Source: Microvirga ossetica (GTDB lineage: Bacteria; Pseudomonadota; Alphaproteobacteria; Rhizobiales; Beijerinckiaceae). Taken from it: DNA of 64,000 bases. Positions within the stretch are counted from its first letter, which is position 1. Each line of letters starts with the position of its first letter. The notes under the pieces were generated by a model. That model searched no databases and was not told where the DNA came from. It saw only the letters and a program-made list of their open reading frames with translations. Below, one piece after another: positions 8,225-15,691 of this stretch. The stretch covers positions 310,001 through 374,000 of the forward strand of contig NZ_CP016617.1 in the NCBI RefSeq assembly GCF_002741015.1, written 5' to 3'. Both the position numbers and the translations under genes were made by a program.

Positions 8225-9763
8225 ATGACTATGCATACTGCCGCGTCCCATCCGGTGATTTGCCTTCACCCCCACGATCACGTGGTAATAGCGCGCGCGA
8301 CACTGTTGCCGGGTGCGCAAGTTGCAGACGGGATCGCAGCCTATGACCGGATCCCGGCTGGACACAAAGTTGCCGTGCGCCCGATCGCTGCAGGCGAGGC
8401 GGTACGGCGTTACAACCAGATCATTGGCTTCGCCACAGCCCCAATCATCCCGGGCCAGCACGTGCATGTTCATAATCTAGGCATGGGTGAGTTCACGAAG
8501 GACTATGCCTATGGCCAAGATGCAAGGCCGACAGAGTATGTCGATACCCCGGTCACCTTCGAGGGCATCCGCCGCCCGGATGGGCGTGTGGCGACCCGCA
8601 ACTACATCGGCATTCTGACCTCGGTAAACTGCAGCGCCCATGCAGCCAACTTGGTGGCCGATGCCTTCAAGCGGCACCCTTTTACCGGCTTTGATCCTCT
8701 AGCCGAATTTCCGAATGTCGATGGCGTGGTTGCATTGACGCACAAGACCGGCTGCGGCATGCCGGAAGGCGAGCCCCTTCAGCTGCTGCGCCGCACGCTC
8801 GCTGGCTATGCACGCCATCCGAACTTTTCCCACATCGTGGTGCTTGGCCTCGGCTGCGAGGTGAACCAGATCAGCGGGATGTTAAAGGAGCATAAGCTCA
8901 CCGACCGGATCCGCAACATGGATATCCAGAGCATGGGCGGTACCCGCAAGACCGTTGAGGCTGGCATAGCCTTCGTGAGAGAGGTCTTGGCCGAGTCGAA
9001 CAGGGTGCAGCGCCAGACGGTGCCTGCGAGCGAGCTGAAGGTGGCGCTGCAATGCGGCGGCTCGGATGGCTATTCCGGCGTTTCCGCGAACCCGGCCCTC
9101 GGGATCGCCAGTGACCTTGTCGTGCGTCAGGGCGGCACGGTGATCCTGTCCGAAACAACTGAGACGTATGGTGCTGAGCACATCTTCACCCGTCGGGCGG
9201 TAAGCCGCGAGGTCGGCGAGAAACTGGTCGAGCTGATGCGCTGGTGGGAGGAGTACACGCACAAGCACGGAGCGGAGATCAATGCCAACCCGTCACCTGG
9301 CAACAAGGCTGGTGGGCTGACCACAATCCTGGAAAAGTCGCTCGGTGCCATGGCCAAGGCCGGCAGCACTAACCTCGTTGAGGTGATCAAGTATGCCGAA
9401 CCTGTGACAGCACGCGGCTTTGTGTTCATGGATACCCCGGGTTTCGATCCCGTCTCGGCCACGGGTCAGGTTGCCGGTGGAGCCAACGTAATCTGTTTCA
9501 CCACTGGGCGCGGCAGCGTGTTCGGGTGCAAACCATCGCCATCGATCAAGATCGCGACCAACACTCCTCTGTACCGGCGCATGGAAGACGACATGGACGT
9601 GAACTGCGGCACCATCGTCGATGGCGAGGAGACCGTGCAGGAGGCTGGACGGCATATCTTTGACCTGATCCTACGGGTTGCCTCCGGCGAGCGCACGAAA
9701 AGTGAGTTGTACGATTTCGGCTCCGCAGAGTTCGCACCGTGGCCGCTGGGCGTGACCGTATGA
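8225..9763 (+). CDS. uxaA: UxaA family altronate/sugar-acid dehydratase
   Basis: A 512-residue protein of the UxaA/GarD family: an N-terminal SAF domain (about residues 10-90) followed by the large iron-dependent dehydratase domain. Family hallmarks include FEGIRRPDGRVATRNYIGIL, HKTGCGM, the LGLGCEVNQ segment, GGSDGYSG and NVICFTTGRGSVFG. It would remove water from an aldonate such as D-altronate to give 2-keto-3-deoxy-gluconate. An in-frame ATG exists at 8162, but conserved sequence begins later and GTGAGGAAGTG precedes the ATG at 8225, so that start is preferred. It is the last catabolic gene of the operon. No UxaB-type reductase is linked, so the step between keto-sugar acid and this dehydratase is missing or encoded elsewhere, or the enzyme has another substrate. 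Confidence 0.88.
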   Translation: MTMHTAASHPVICLHPHDHVVIARATLLPGAQVADGIAAYDRIPAGHKVAVRPIAAGEAVRRYNQIIGFATAPIIPGQHVHVHNLGMGEFTKDYAYGQDARPTEYVDTPVTFEGIRRPDGRVATRNYIGILTSVNCSAHAANLVADAFKRHPFTGFDPLAEFPNVDGVVALTHKTGCGMPEGEPLQLLRRTLAGYARHPNFSHIVVLGLGCEVNQISGMLKEHKLTDRIRNMDIQSMGGTRKTVEAGIAFVREVLAESNRVQRQTVPASELKVALQCGGSDGYSGVSANPALGIASDLVVRQGGTVILSETTETYGAEHIFTRRAVSREVGEKLVELMRWWEEYTHKHGAEINANPSPGNKAGGLTTILEKSLGAMAKAGSTNLVEVIKYAEPVTARGFVFMDTPGFDPVSATGQVAGGANVICFTTGRGSVFGCKPSPSIKIATNTPLYRRMEDDMDVNCGTIVDGEETVQEAGRHIFDLILRVASGERTKSELYDFGSAEFAPWPLGVTV

Positions 9764-9786
9764 TCATCGGGCACAGTGCCTGATGA
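9763..9786 (+). terminator. Weak hairpin after uxaA
   Basis: TCATCGGGCA and TGCCTGATGA form an imperfect stem (one mismatch) right after the uxaA stop. There is no T-run, and a ribosome binding site for the next small gene follows, so readthrough is likely. Confidence 0.3.
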
Positions 9787-9798
9787 GAGGAGGGCAAT

Positions 9799-10083
9799 GT
9801 GGCGAATCGCACACAAGATCAGGCCGGCGTAGATCTGGACTTAGCGGCGCAGGCTCGCAGACTAGCGGAACAGGGCCTGCATGAACAAGCAATCGGCCAT
9901 AATGAGGAGGCTGATCGTTTGCTTATCCAAGCCCAGGAGATTGACCCTGAAGCTGTCGCCGAAGTGCTGCGTGAGCACGACGCTGCACGAGCACCCGATG
10001 CGAGGCTGCAATCGACGGCGGATCAGGATGTGGAGCGCGTTCTCCCGCGGATCAAACCTGGACCAGAGCAGTCCAGCGGATGA
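9799..10083 (+). CDS. Small hypothetical protein
   Basis: A 94-residue, soluble, acidic and Ala/Gln-rich protein that I do not recognise. A GTG start at 9799 is supported by GAGAGGAGGG six bases upstream. The first 60 residues look like a helical hairpin with TPR-like spacing (ARRLAEQGLHEQAIGHNEEADRLL). It follows uxaA by 35 bases and could be the last gene of that operon. Its right side is bounded by an IS6 element 20 bases downstream. Confidence 0.5.
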   Translation: MANRTQDQAGVDLDLAAQARRLAEQGLHEQAIGHNEEADRLLIQAQEIDPEAVAEVLREHDAARAPDARLQSTADQDVERVLPRIKPGPEQSSG

Positions 10084-10103
10084 TCCGCAGAGCAGATAGA
10101 ACC

Positions 10104-10928
10104 GGCTTTGTCGCAAACCTTTTGCTTCAGAGTTTCAGCTAATCCTCCCCGGGCTCAAGCATGGAGGGTGGCGTGTTTAAGGGCAGGCATTTTGATCGAT
10201 CCGTGATCCTGCTCTGCGTCCGGTGGTATTTGGCTTACAATCTGAGCCTGCGGAACCTGGAGGAGATGATGGCCGAGCGGGGCATCTCCGTCGATCATGC
10301 GACCATCCACAGGTGGGTTGTTCGCTACTCGCCCGAACTGCTCAAGCGCTTCAACCTTCGCAAACGAAGCGTCAGCCGGAAATGGCACGTGGATGAAACT
10401 TACATCAAGGTCCGAGGCCGCTGGATGTACATTTGCCGCGCCATCGACAGCAATGGCGATACTGTCGAGTTCTGGTTCAGCGAGCGGCGCAATCTGGCTG
10501 CGGCCAAGCGGTTTCTGCGCAAGGCACTCAAGCGGCATGGCGGGCCCGAGCGGATCGTCATCGCCGGCAGCCAGACGAACCGGGAAGCCATCCTGTCGTG
10601 TGATGCCGAGAGCCGTCTGCAGGACCGATCAGGGTGCAAGCTGAAGCCGATCCGGATCAGGCAGAGTCAATATCTCAACAACCGCATCGAGCAGGATCAC
10701 CGCGCCGTCAAGCGCCGCGTGCGATCGATGCTCGGCTTCAAGTCCGCTGACAGTGCCCGCGTGATCTTAAGTGGCATCGAGTTGATCCATATAATGCGTA
10801 AACAGCAGGCGAAATATGCCTGCAGGCAGCAGCTGTCGCTCGCGGAGCAGTTTCACCTGCTCGCCGCATGAGGGCGGCACGATGCACCTGCTGCTTTCTC
10901 GTCGCTGTGCCGGATTTGCGACAGAACC
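10104..10928 (+). mobile_element. IS6 family insertion sequence, copy A
   Basis: Left end GGCTTTGTCGCAAA (10104-10117) and right end TTTGCGACAGAACC (10915-10928) are imperfect inverted repeats of the IS6 type. They enclose one transposase gene. The flanking 8-mers differ, so no target duplication is seen, which suggests rearrangement after insertion. The right end abuts a truncated lysR tail. A diverged relative lies at 39260-40083. Confidence 0.75.
10161..10871 (+). CDS. IS6 family transposase with altered catalytic site
   Basis: A 236-residue IS6-type DDE transposase. The N-terminal helix-turn-helix covers LRNLEEMMAERGISVDHAT. The first catalytic aspartate is in WHVDETYIKV and the glutamate in NNRIEQDHRA. 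The second aspartate is expected in IVIDGSQTN, the version present in the related copy at 39.7 kb, but here the motif reads IVIAGSQTN. This aspartate-to-alanine change should abolish strand transfer. A GTG at 10173 is an alternative start that would match the usual N terminus of the family better. Confidence 0.85.
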   Translation: MEGGVFKGRHFDRSVILLCVRWYLAYNLSLRNLEEMMAERGISVDHATIHRWVVRYSPELLKRFNLRKRSVSRKWHVDETYIKVRGRWMYICRAIDSNGDTVEFWFSERRNLAAAKRFLRKALKRHGGPERIVIAGSQTNREAILSCDAESRLQDRSGCKLKPIRIRQSQYLNNRIEQDHRAVKRRVRSMLGFKSADSARVILSGIELIHIMRKQQAKYACRQQLSLAEQFHLLAA

Positions 10929-11064
10929 GCGACGGGTTCTGGAGGAGGTCGACATGCCAGCGCTCGACAGCTACCTGGTGTATCCGGAAGAAATGCGCTC
11001 GGTCGCGCGGGTTCAGGTGTTTCGCGACTTTCTCGTCACGAAGGCGCAGCGCTGGGTCTACTAG
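10929..11064 (+). pseudogene. LysR family regulator, C-terminal fragment
   Basis: Directly after the IS6 right end, one frame reads VLEEVDMPALDSYLVYPEEM and continues through VARVQVFRDFLVTKAQRW to a stop at 11064. This is the typical tail of LysR-type regulators that end in a FRDFLVSKAQ-like helix. About 45 codons remain. The DNA-binding domain and most of the effector domain are absent, removed by the insertion or a linked deletion. No functional product is expected. Confidence 0.7.
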
Positions 11065-11166
11065 AGTTCTGCTAGATCAGGTGGCCAAACCCGGAAAATA
11101 CGGTATGAGGCGTCGGGAACGAGACCGATCCGGAAGCTGGATCAATCTGATGCCAACCCAACAGAC

Positions 11167-11200
11167 AAAAACGCCCGGCATAGGGGCCGGGCGTTTTGAA
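11167..11200 (-). terminator. Rho-independent terminator of the phasin gene
   Basis: AAAACGCCCGGC and GCCGGGCGTTTT form a GC-rich stem with a short loop. Read leftward it ends in TTTTTG, directly downstream of the phasin stop. Its flanking A and T runs would let it work in both directions. Confidence 0.85.
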
Positions 11201-11219
11201 CAGGCGGATGAAGAACGCG

Positions 11220-11588
11220 TTACTTGGTGTGAGCTGAAGCCTTGGCCGGGACCATCGCGGCCATCGCGGTCGAGCGAAGAGCATTGAAGGGCGCGAAGCT
11301 GTCCTGAGCCAGCTTGGTATAGAGTTCACGGGTCTTCGTGGCTTGAGCGACAAAGCCCTTGTGGGTGCTCTGGGCGTACTCAGTCTGAATCTCGATGGCC
11401 TTCTCGAGTGACCTGACGCCGACGAGCTTCTCGAACATGGCCGCGCTCTGCTCGAACGACTTTCTGGCATAATCGGCCGTCTCACCAGCGATCGCCTTCG
11501 TGCCGGTGGAGGCAACCTCAAAAGTCTTCAGGGTGGTGCCGAAGCTGTCTTTGCCGAGCTTCTGGATGGTCTCAAACTGCTGGTTCAT
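11220..11588 (-). CDS. Phasin family protein
   Basis: A 122-residue amphipathic helical protein of the phasin family, which coats polyhydroxyalkanoate granules or acts in related stress roles. Recognisable stretches are NQQFETIQKLGKDSFGTTLK, the AIAGETADYARKSFEQSAAMFEKL-like helix and EIQTEYAQSTHKGFVAQATK. The gene stands alone with its own terminator and a promoter region holding two palindromic operators, so it is regulated as a single unit. The start at 11588 follows an AGAACCATC leader with GGAGAA about ten bases upstream. Confidence 0.9.
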   Translation of the reverse strand: MNQQFETIQKLGKDSFGTTLKTFEVASTGTKAIAGETADYARKSFEQSAAMFEKLVGVRSLEKAIEIQTEYAQSTHKGFVAQATKTRELYTKLAQDSFAPFNALRSTAMAAMVPAKASAHTK

Positions 11589-11658
11589 GATGGTTCTCCG
11601 AAGCTGGGCGCTACGCCCGCTGGTAGGTCTCGCCGTTCAAGTCCTCGGCTGATCCTTT

Positions 11659-11705
11659 ATTGTGCATTGCACAATGAATGTCAACTCTTATTGTGCAGTG
11701 CACAA
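11659..11705 (-). promoter_or_regulatory. Two palindromic operators upstream of the phasin gene
   Basis: Site 1 (11659-11675) is a perfect palindrome, ATTGTGCA-T-TGCACAAT. Site 2 (11691-11705) is TTGTGCA-G-TGCACAA. Their centres are 31 bases apart, about three helical turns, so two dimers would bind the same face of DNA. They lie 70-120 bases upstream of the phasin start. PhaR, the polyhydroxybutyrate-responsive repressor, binds TGC/GCA palindromes before phasin genes in other alphaproteobacteria, so PhaR control is the best guess. Confidence 0.75.
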
Positions 11706-11906
11706 ATATGCGCAGGTGTCAGTCTCGATAGGATCTTGTTGCGGGAACACCTGCCGGGTCAGTCCGACGCGCGGTAGGCAGGGGATGTAACCCAACTCCT
11801 ATCGCCGGTGTCGATTTGCACCTCATGATTGGACTGGCAGCCAGTGACAAATCAAGGACTTAGCCGAGACTGACGTGCGAAGCATTGTATTCCAGGTGAG
11901 ACTTCT

Positions 11907-12718
11907 GGCACCGTTGCATTAACCTTGGCAGTGTAGCGAGAGATGGCTAATTGAGGAGCCATCCTGTTGTCTCTGTTCAAGCGTCGTCGCTTTCCCGTCG
12001 AGATCATCCTTCTGTGTGTGCGCTGGTACTGCAAGTACGGGATCAGCTACCGCGACCTGGCTGAGATGATGCAAGAGCGCGGCGTCGAGGTCGATCCAAG
12101 CACGATCTTTCGTTGGGTTCAGCGCTATGCCCCGGAGATCGAGAAGCGGATCCGGCCCTATCAGGGACCTCGCTCAAGCTCCTGGAGAGTGGATGAGACC
12201 TACGTTCGCGTAGGTGGCAGGTGGAAATACCTGTTCCGCGCGGTCGACAAGCACGGTCAGTTGATCGCCTTCAGGCTATCCGGGCGTCGTAATACCAACG
12301 CCGCTTATCATTTCTTGCGTAAAGCCATAAAGGCGATGAGCCACTATCCGCCATCATCTATCACGACGGATAAACTGGCCTCTTGCCCGAAGGCAATCCA
12401 GCGCCTGCAGGACGAAGGTCACTTGGCGCATTACGTGAAGCACCGGGCATCGAAATACTTGAATAACATTATCGAGGCAGATCATGGTGCGCTCAAGCGC
12501 GTAATCCGACCGACACGCGGTTTCCAGACGATGAAAACCGCCGGCGCAACCCTGACGGGTTTTGAAATCATGCGCATGATCCGCCGCGGTCATTGCATCC
12601 AGCGGGAACGTCAGGCGACAGGCGAAGTCCGTCTCGTCAATCAGCTCTTCGAACTTGCGGCCTGAGCGGCCCGTTCGAAGGGCTCGTTTCGCCTGTTCCA
12701 AGTTAATGCAACGGTGCC
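11907..12718 (+). mobile_element. IS6 family insertion sequence, copy B
   Basis: Perfect 17-base terminal repeats GGCACCGTTGCATTAAC at 11907-11923 and, inverted, at 12702-12718 enclose a single intact transposase gene. The flanking 8-mers do not match, so no target duplication remains. It differs clearly from copy A in sequence and ends. Confidence 0.9.
11967..12665 (+). CDS. IS6 family transposase
   Basis: A 232-residue transposase with a complete DDE triad: Asp in WRVDETYVRV, Asp in ITTDKLASCPKAI and Glu in NNIIEADHGALK. The N-terminal zinc-free helix-turn-helix covers YRDLAEMMQERGVEVDPST. Start is at the TTG at 11967 or a little downstream; family members begin close to SLFKRRRFP. The gene shows no frameshift and the element ends are perfect, so of the three IS6 relatives in the window this is the one most likely to be active. 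Confidence 0.92.
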   Translation: MSLFKRRRFPVEIILLCVRWYCKYGISYRDLAEMMQERGVEVDPSTIFRWVQRYAPEIEKRIRPYQGPRSSSWRVDETYVRVGGRWKYLFRAVDKHGQLIAFRLSGRRNTNAAYHFLRKAIKAMSHYPPSSITTDKLASCPKAIQRLQDEGHLAHYVKHRASKYLNNIIEADHGALKRVIRPTRGFQTMKTAGATLTGFEIMRMIRRGHCIQRERQATGEVRLVNQLFELAA

Positions 12719-13061
12719 CCTTAGGCTTGGGTCACAAGAACCGCGAGCGGTGGGATGCTCGGTTGACCCCGTTTAATTGGAGGCGGTCCCCGAGATAGTC
12801 GAAGAAGGACAGCCGGAGCTTGCGGCAGGTCTTCGAAAGGCCCAGCATCGCATCTACCGCCATGCGGCTCCATCTCAACGACTGCACCTCCGACACCGGG
12901 AAGGCCACTGAATACTCTCATTCCGATGGGTCCGTCAGGGGGGTCGAACGGGAGCATCAAGGAGTTATATGAGTTAGCAATCGCATCGTCGTTCCGCTCC
13001 ATAGCCTGCGCGGCAGGACGCCCTACCTTCCCCTCGGGCGCGTCCCCCTGAAAGCTCGGCG
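12719..13061. other. Intergenic region right of IS6 copy B
   Basis: A 93-codon leftward frame at 12721-13002 starts with MERNDDAIANSYNSLMLPF but has no recognisable domain and ends exactly at the insertion sequence. It might be the remaining front part of a gene cut by the element. I do not call it a gene with confidence. Confidence 0.3.
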
Positions 13062-14074
13062 ATGACCGCTTCCGCTCACATCCACCCGGCTCTCATTCGC
13101 AAAGCCCTGGACGTCGCCGGGGAGGAGTTGCGAGATCGCCGGATCCTCGGCGAGATCATGCTCCATGACCGCAGCGCGATCCTTGCGCGCTACAGCTGGT
13201 CCGATGACGGCAACCGTATCGAGGCCAACATCGCCCTCGAGGGCAAGCACGGAATCGTTCGCCAGGCGGTGGTGGGAGCAGGCCGAAGCATCGGCCTCCC
13301 CAAGGACTGGGTGGAGGATGTCCTGCCGGCTGCGTTCGGTCACAGGCCATCGTCTCCGGCCGAGTTCCCGACCGGCATGTATCCGTCTTGGGAGAGACCA
13401 GGGCTTCGCGTTCTCTCTGCACCGGTCAGCCTGCTGGTGCCGATGACATTCCTGGCCTCGCTCAGGCTGATGGAAGATATCAGCTACGACGACCTTGAAC
13501 CCGCCATCCGGATAGCGGCTCAGGCCGGCATCAAGACCGCAGGGCGGCTGCAGTGCCTCGTTGCGCCCTACCTCGCAAGACAAGAGCAGGACGACGGCGA
13601 CCTGGCGCGCATCGTTGAGACAAGGCTGTCCCAGTCCGGGTTTGCACTCGGTCGCTTCGGCTGCGGTGTTGTGCTGCGGTCGACACCGAAGTCCCTGGCC
13701 GACGTCGCCGCCATGGCAAGGGAGGATTGCGATTGCTTCGGGCCTGCCTCGGGTGAATTCCAGCAGGCATTCTATCTGGAGAAGTACAAGGCGACCCACC
13801 AGGCCATGCTCGCTCCGGTGCCTATTCCGACCGGAGATCCGCACAACAATGCGTGGCTTGGGGCGATCGGCGAGCACCTGGCCCAGCGCTGGGGGCTCGA
13901 GGTCCCGGCGTGGACGCAGGAGGCAGCCTTCATGGGTGGAAAGAGGCCGTATTTCTGGCCCGACAAGGCCATTGCACGCGACGTGCAGATCGTCGAGACG
14001 CCCCCGGCCTTTCGGAGACGGCTGCTGTTTACGTTTGCGGAGCCGCTGATGAATGCGAATGATCCTCCCTCGCG
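13062..14074 (+). pseudogene. Conserved hypothetical protein interrupted by IS3
   Basis: About 337 codons of a protein resembling uncharacterised proteins with the pattern HNAWLGAIGEHLAQRWGL, VPAWT and AFRRRLLFTFAEPL near the C terminus. The front half (IRKALDVAGEELRDRRILGE, LHDRSAILARY) resembles nucleotidyltransferase-like or DUF-type accessory proteins, but I cannot name it. The reading frame runs into the IS3 left end near 14075, and the 60 residues after that point are insertion sequence. The missing part may be short, since relatives end soon after AEPL. No continuation was recognised right of the element. Confidence 0.55.
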
Positions 14075-14121
14075 TTGGTGGACACCTTTGCTAAGCTCCT
14101 GCGGGAGTTGGAAGGTGTTCG

Positions 14122-14448
14122 ATGACGAAGACGAGACGCGATTTTACCCCAGAGTTCAAACGAGAGGCTGTTGCACTTTTGGAGAGCAGCGGTCGACCTC
14201 TCATGCAGATCGCAACAGAGCTGGGGATTTCTCCCTCCATGCTGCGCAACTGGCGGGCGGTTGTGAATGATGGCCCACCTCGATCCGGGGCTGGTAGCAG
14301 AACCCCAACGTCCAGCGCCTCTCCCATGGCCTCTCCGGCCGATCAGGCGGCGGAGATCGCGCGGCTCCGGCGTGAGCTCGATCGCACGCGCATGGAGCGC
14401 GATGTGTTAAAAAAAGCCATCGGCATCTTCGCGGAGATGCCCAAATGA
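14122..14448 (+). CDS. IS3 OrfA helix-turn-helix protein
   Basis: A 108-residue OrfA with the TKTRRDFTPEFKREAVALL opening typical of IS3, a helix-turn-helix (MQIATELGISPSMLRNW) and a C-terminal leucine zipper ending LKKAIGIFAEMPK. The run A AAA AAG at 14410-14416 is the canonical -1 slippery heptamer used to make the OrfAB fusion. The OrfB frame is exactly -1 relative to OrfA, consistent with this. OrfA and OrfB overlap at ATGA. Confidence 0.88.
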   Translation: MTKTRRDFTPEFKREAVALLESSGRPLMQIATELGISPSMLRNWRAVVNDGPPRSGAGSRTPTSSASPMASPADQAAEIARLRRELDRTRMERDVLKKAIGIFAEMPK

Positions 14449-15304
14449 GGTTTCGTTTCATCGAGCAGCATGCCCGCGCCTATCCGGTGCGGCTCATGTG
14501 CCGCGTGCTCCAGGTCTCGCCCAGCGGCTATTACGCATGGCGATCCCGGCCGGAGAGCCGAAGAGCCCTCGCCAACCGCGGCCTGCTGCAAGAGGTGCAT
14601 CGGCTCCATGGTCAGCATCAGGGCCGTTATGGCAGCCCGAGGATGCACGCAGCCTTGAGAGCAGAAGGCTACCGGGTCAGCCGCGGCCGGGTCGAGCGGC
14701 TGATGCGCCGGCATGGCATTCGCGCTCTGGCTCGTCGGCGCTTCCGGCCCGCAACGACAGACAGTCGTCATCAGCTGCCGATTTCGCCCAACCTGCTCCA
14801 GCAGAAGTTCACGGCATCTGGACCCAACCGCGTGTGGCTGGCCGACATGACCTACATTCCCACGGGCGAGGGATGGCTGTATCTCGCCGCGGTGCTGGAT
14901 TTGGCGACCCGGAAGGTGGTGGGTTGGGCCATGCGCGATCACATGCGCACGGAGCTGACCCTGGCGCTCTGATCATGGCAGCCCAGCGGCAACGACCAGG
15001 CCCTGGGCTTATTCACCATTCGGATCGTGGAAGCCAATATGCGGCTGAGGCGTATGCCCAGCAACTGGCTCTCATGGGCGCCAAGCCATCGATGAGCCGG
15101 ACGGGCTGCTGCTATGACAATGCCCCGATGGAATCCTTCTTCCATTCCTTGAAGGTCGAGTTGGTCCATCAGCATCGTTGGACGACCCGCGAGGAGGCGC
15201 GACGGGACCTGTTCGTTTATATCGAGAGCTACTACAATCGGCAGCGCATCCACTCGGCTATCGGGTATCTCACACCCGAACAGGCCGAGCGGAAAATGAA
15301 CTAA
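14445..15304 (+). pseudogene. IS3 OrfB transposase, frameshifted
   Basis: The OrfB integrase core starts MRFRFIEQHARAYPVRLMC and shows the first catalytic aspartate in VWLADMTYI. The frame then stops at 14972 (after RTELTLAL). The adjacent frame carries on with the second aspartate in IHHSDRGSQYA and the glutamate in NAPMESFFHSLK, to a stop at 15304. One missing base near 14965 explains the break: relatives read continuously from the LTLAL region into ALIMA. Unless this is a sequencing error, the transposase is dead. Confidence 0.85.
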
Positions 15305-15353
15305 CCCGGTGTCCGCGCAATCGGGGGAAGATCACGAAGTTCCCCAATGACCG

Positions 15354-15670
15354 GAAGGTCAGGATGCCGTTCTGGCCATGAGGGGACGGCGTCTAAGGTA
15401 TCGCCTGCCGCCCTTCGTAGCGGCCTTGCACATAGGATCCGTGATGTATGGCAATATCGGCAGCCTCGACCGCCTGGACTTTACCGTGGTTGACCCTGGG
15501 GTGAACATGGTCAGCCGGCTGGAAGGGTCGCCACAGAGAGCGGCGAAACTGCGATTTGCTCCGAGGACTACGCCTCCGCCCTGCCGGCCACATTTACCCG
15601 TCCCATAGGCCGCTTCGATCTCAAGGGGCTGGATGAGCAATACAACGTATTCGCCCTGGCTACCGAATAG
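15354..15670 (+). pseudogene. Class III adenylate cyclase, C-terminal remnant
   Basis: Around 15384-15525 the plus strand reads FVAALHIGSVMYGNIGSLDR and then LDFTVVDPGVNMVSRLE, the second half of a class III cyclase catalytic domain (compare LHIGDVMYGNIG and DFTVIGPAVN). After a frameshift near 15530, an adjacent frame continues SEDYASALPATFTRPIGRFD, LKGLDEQYNVFALATE and stops at 15670. Both parts match the order expected in the family. The front of the domain, with the metal aspartates, is missing and the IS3 right end lies just upstream. It is a decayed fragment with no expected activity. Confidence 0.75.
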
Positions 15671-15691
15671 GTGATTGCAAGCCCCCAATGC

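Larger units (their letters stand above)
14075..15320 (+). mobile_element. IS3 family insertion sequence
   Basis: The element carries overlapping orfA and orfB genes. Left end TGGTGGACACC (from 14076) and right end GGTGTCCGCGCA (to 15319) are short imperfect inverted repeats beginning TG and ending CA, as usual for IS3. It interrupts the gene at 13062. Confidence 0.75.

Noticed and set aside
10104..12718. A composite transposon formed by the two IS6 elements around the phasin gene
   Set aside because: The elements differ in ends and transposase sequence, and copy A has a damaged active site, so they are not a matched pair.
12721..13002. A 93-codon leftward gene next to IS6 copy B
   Set aside because: No domain, no convincing ribosome site, and it ends exactly at the insertion sequence.
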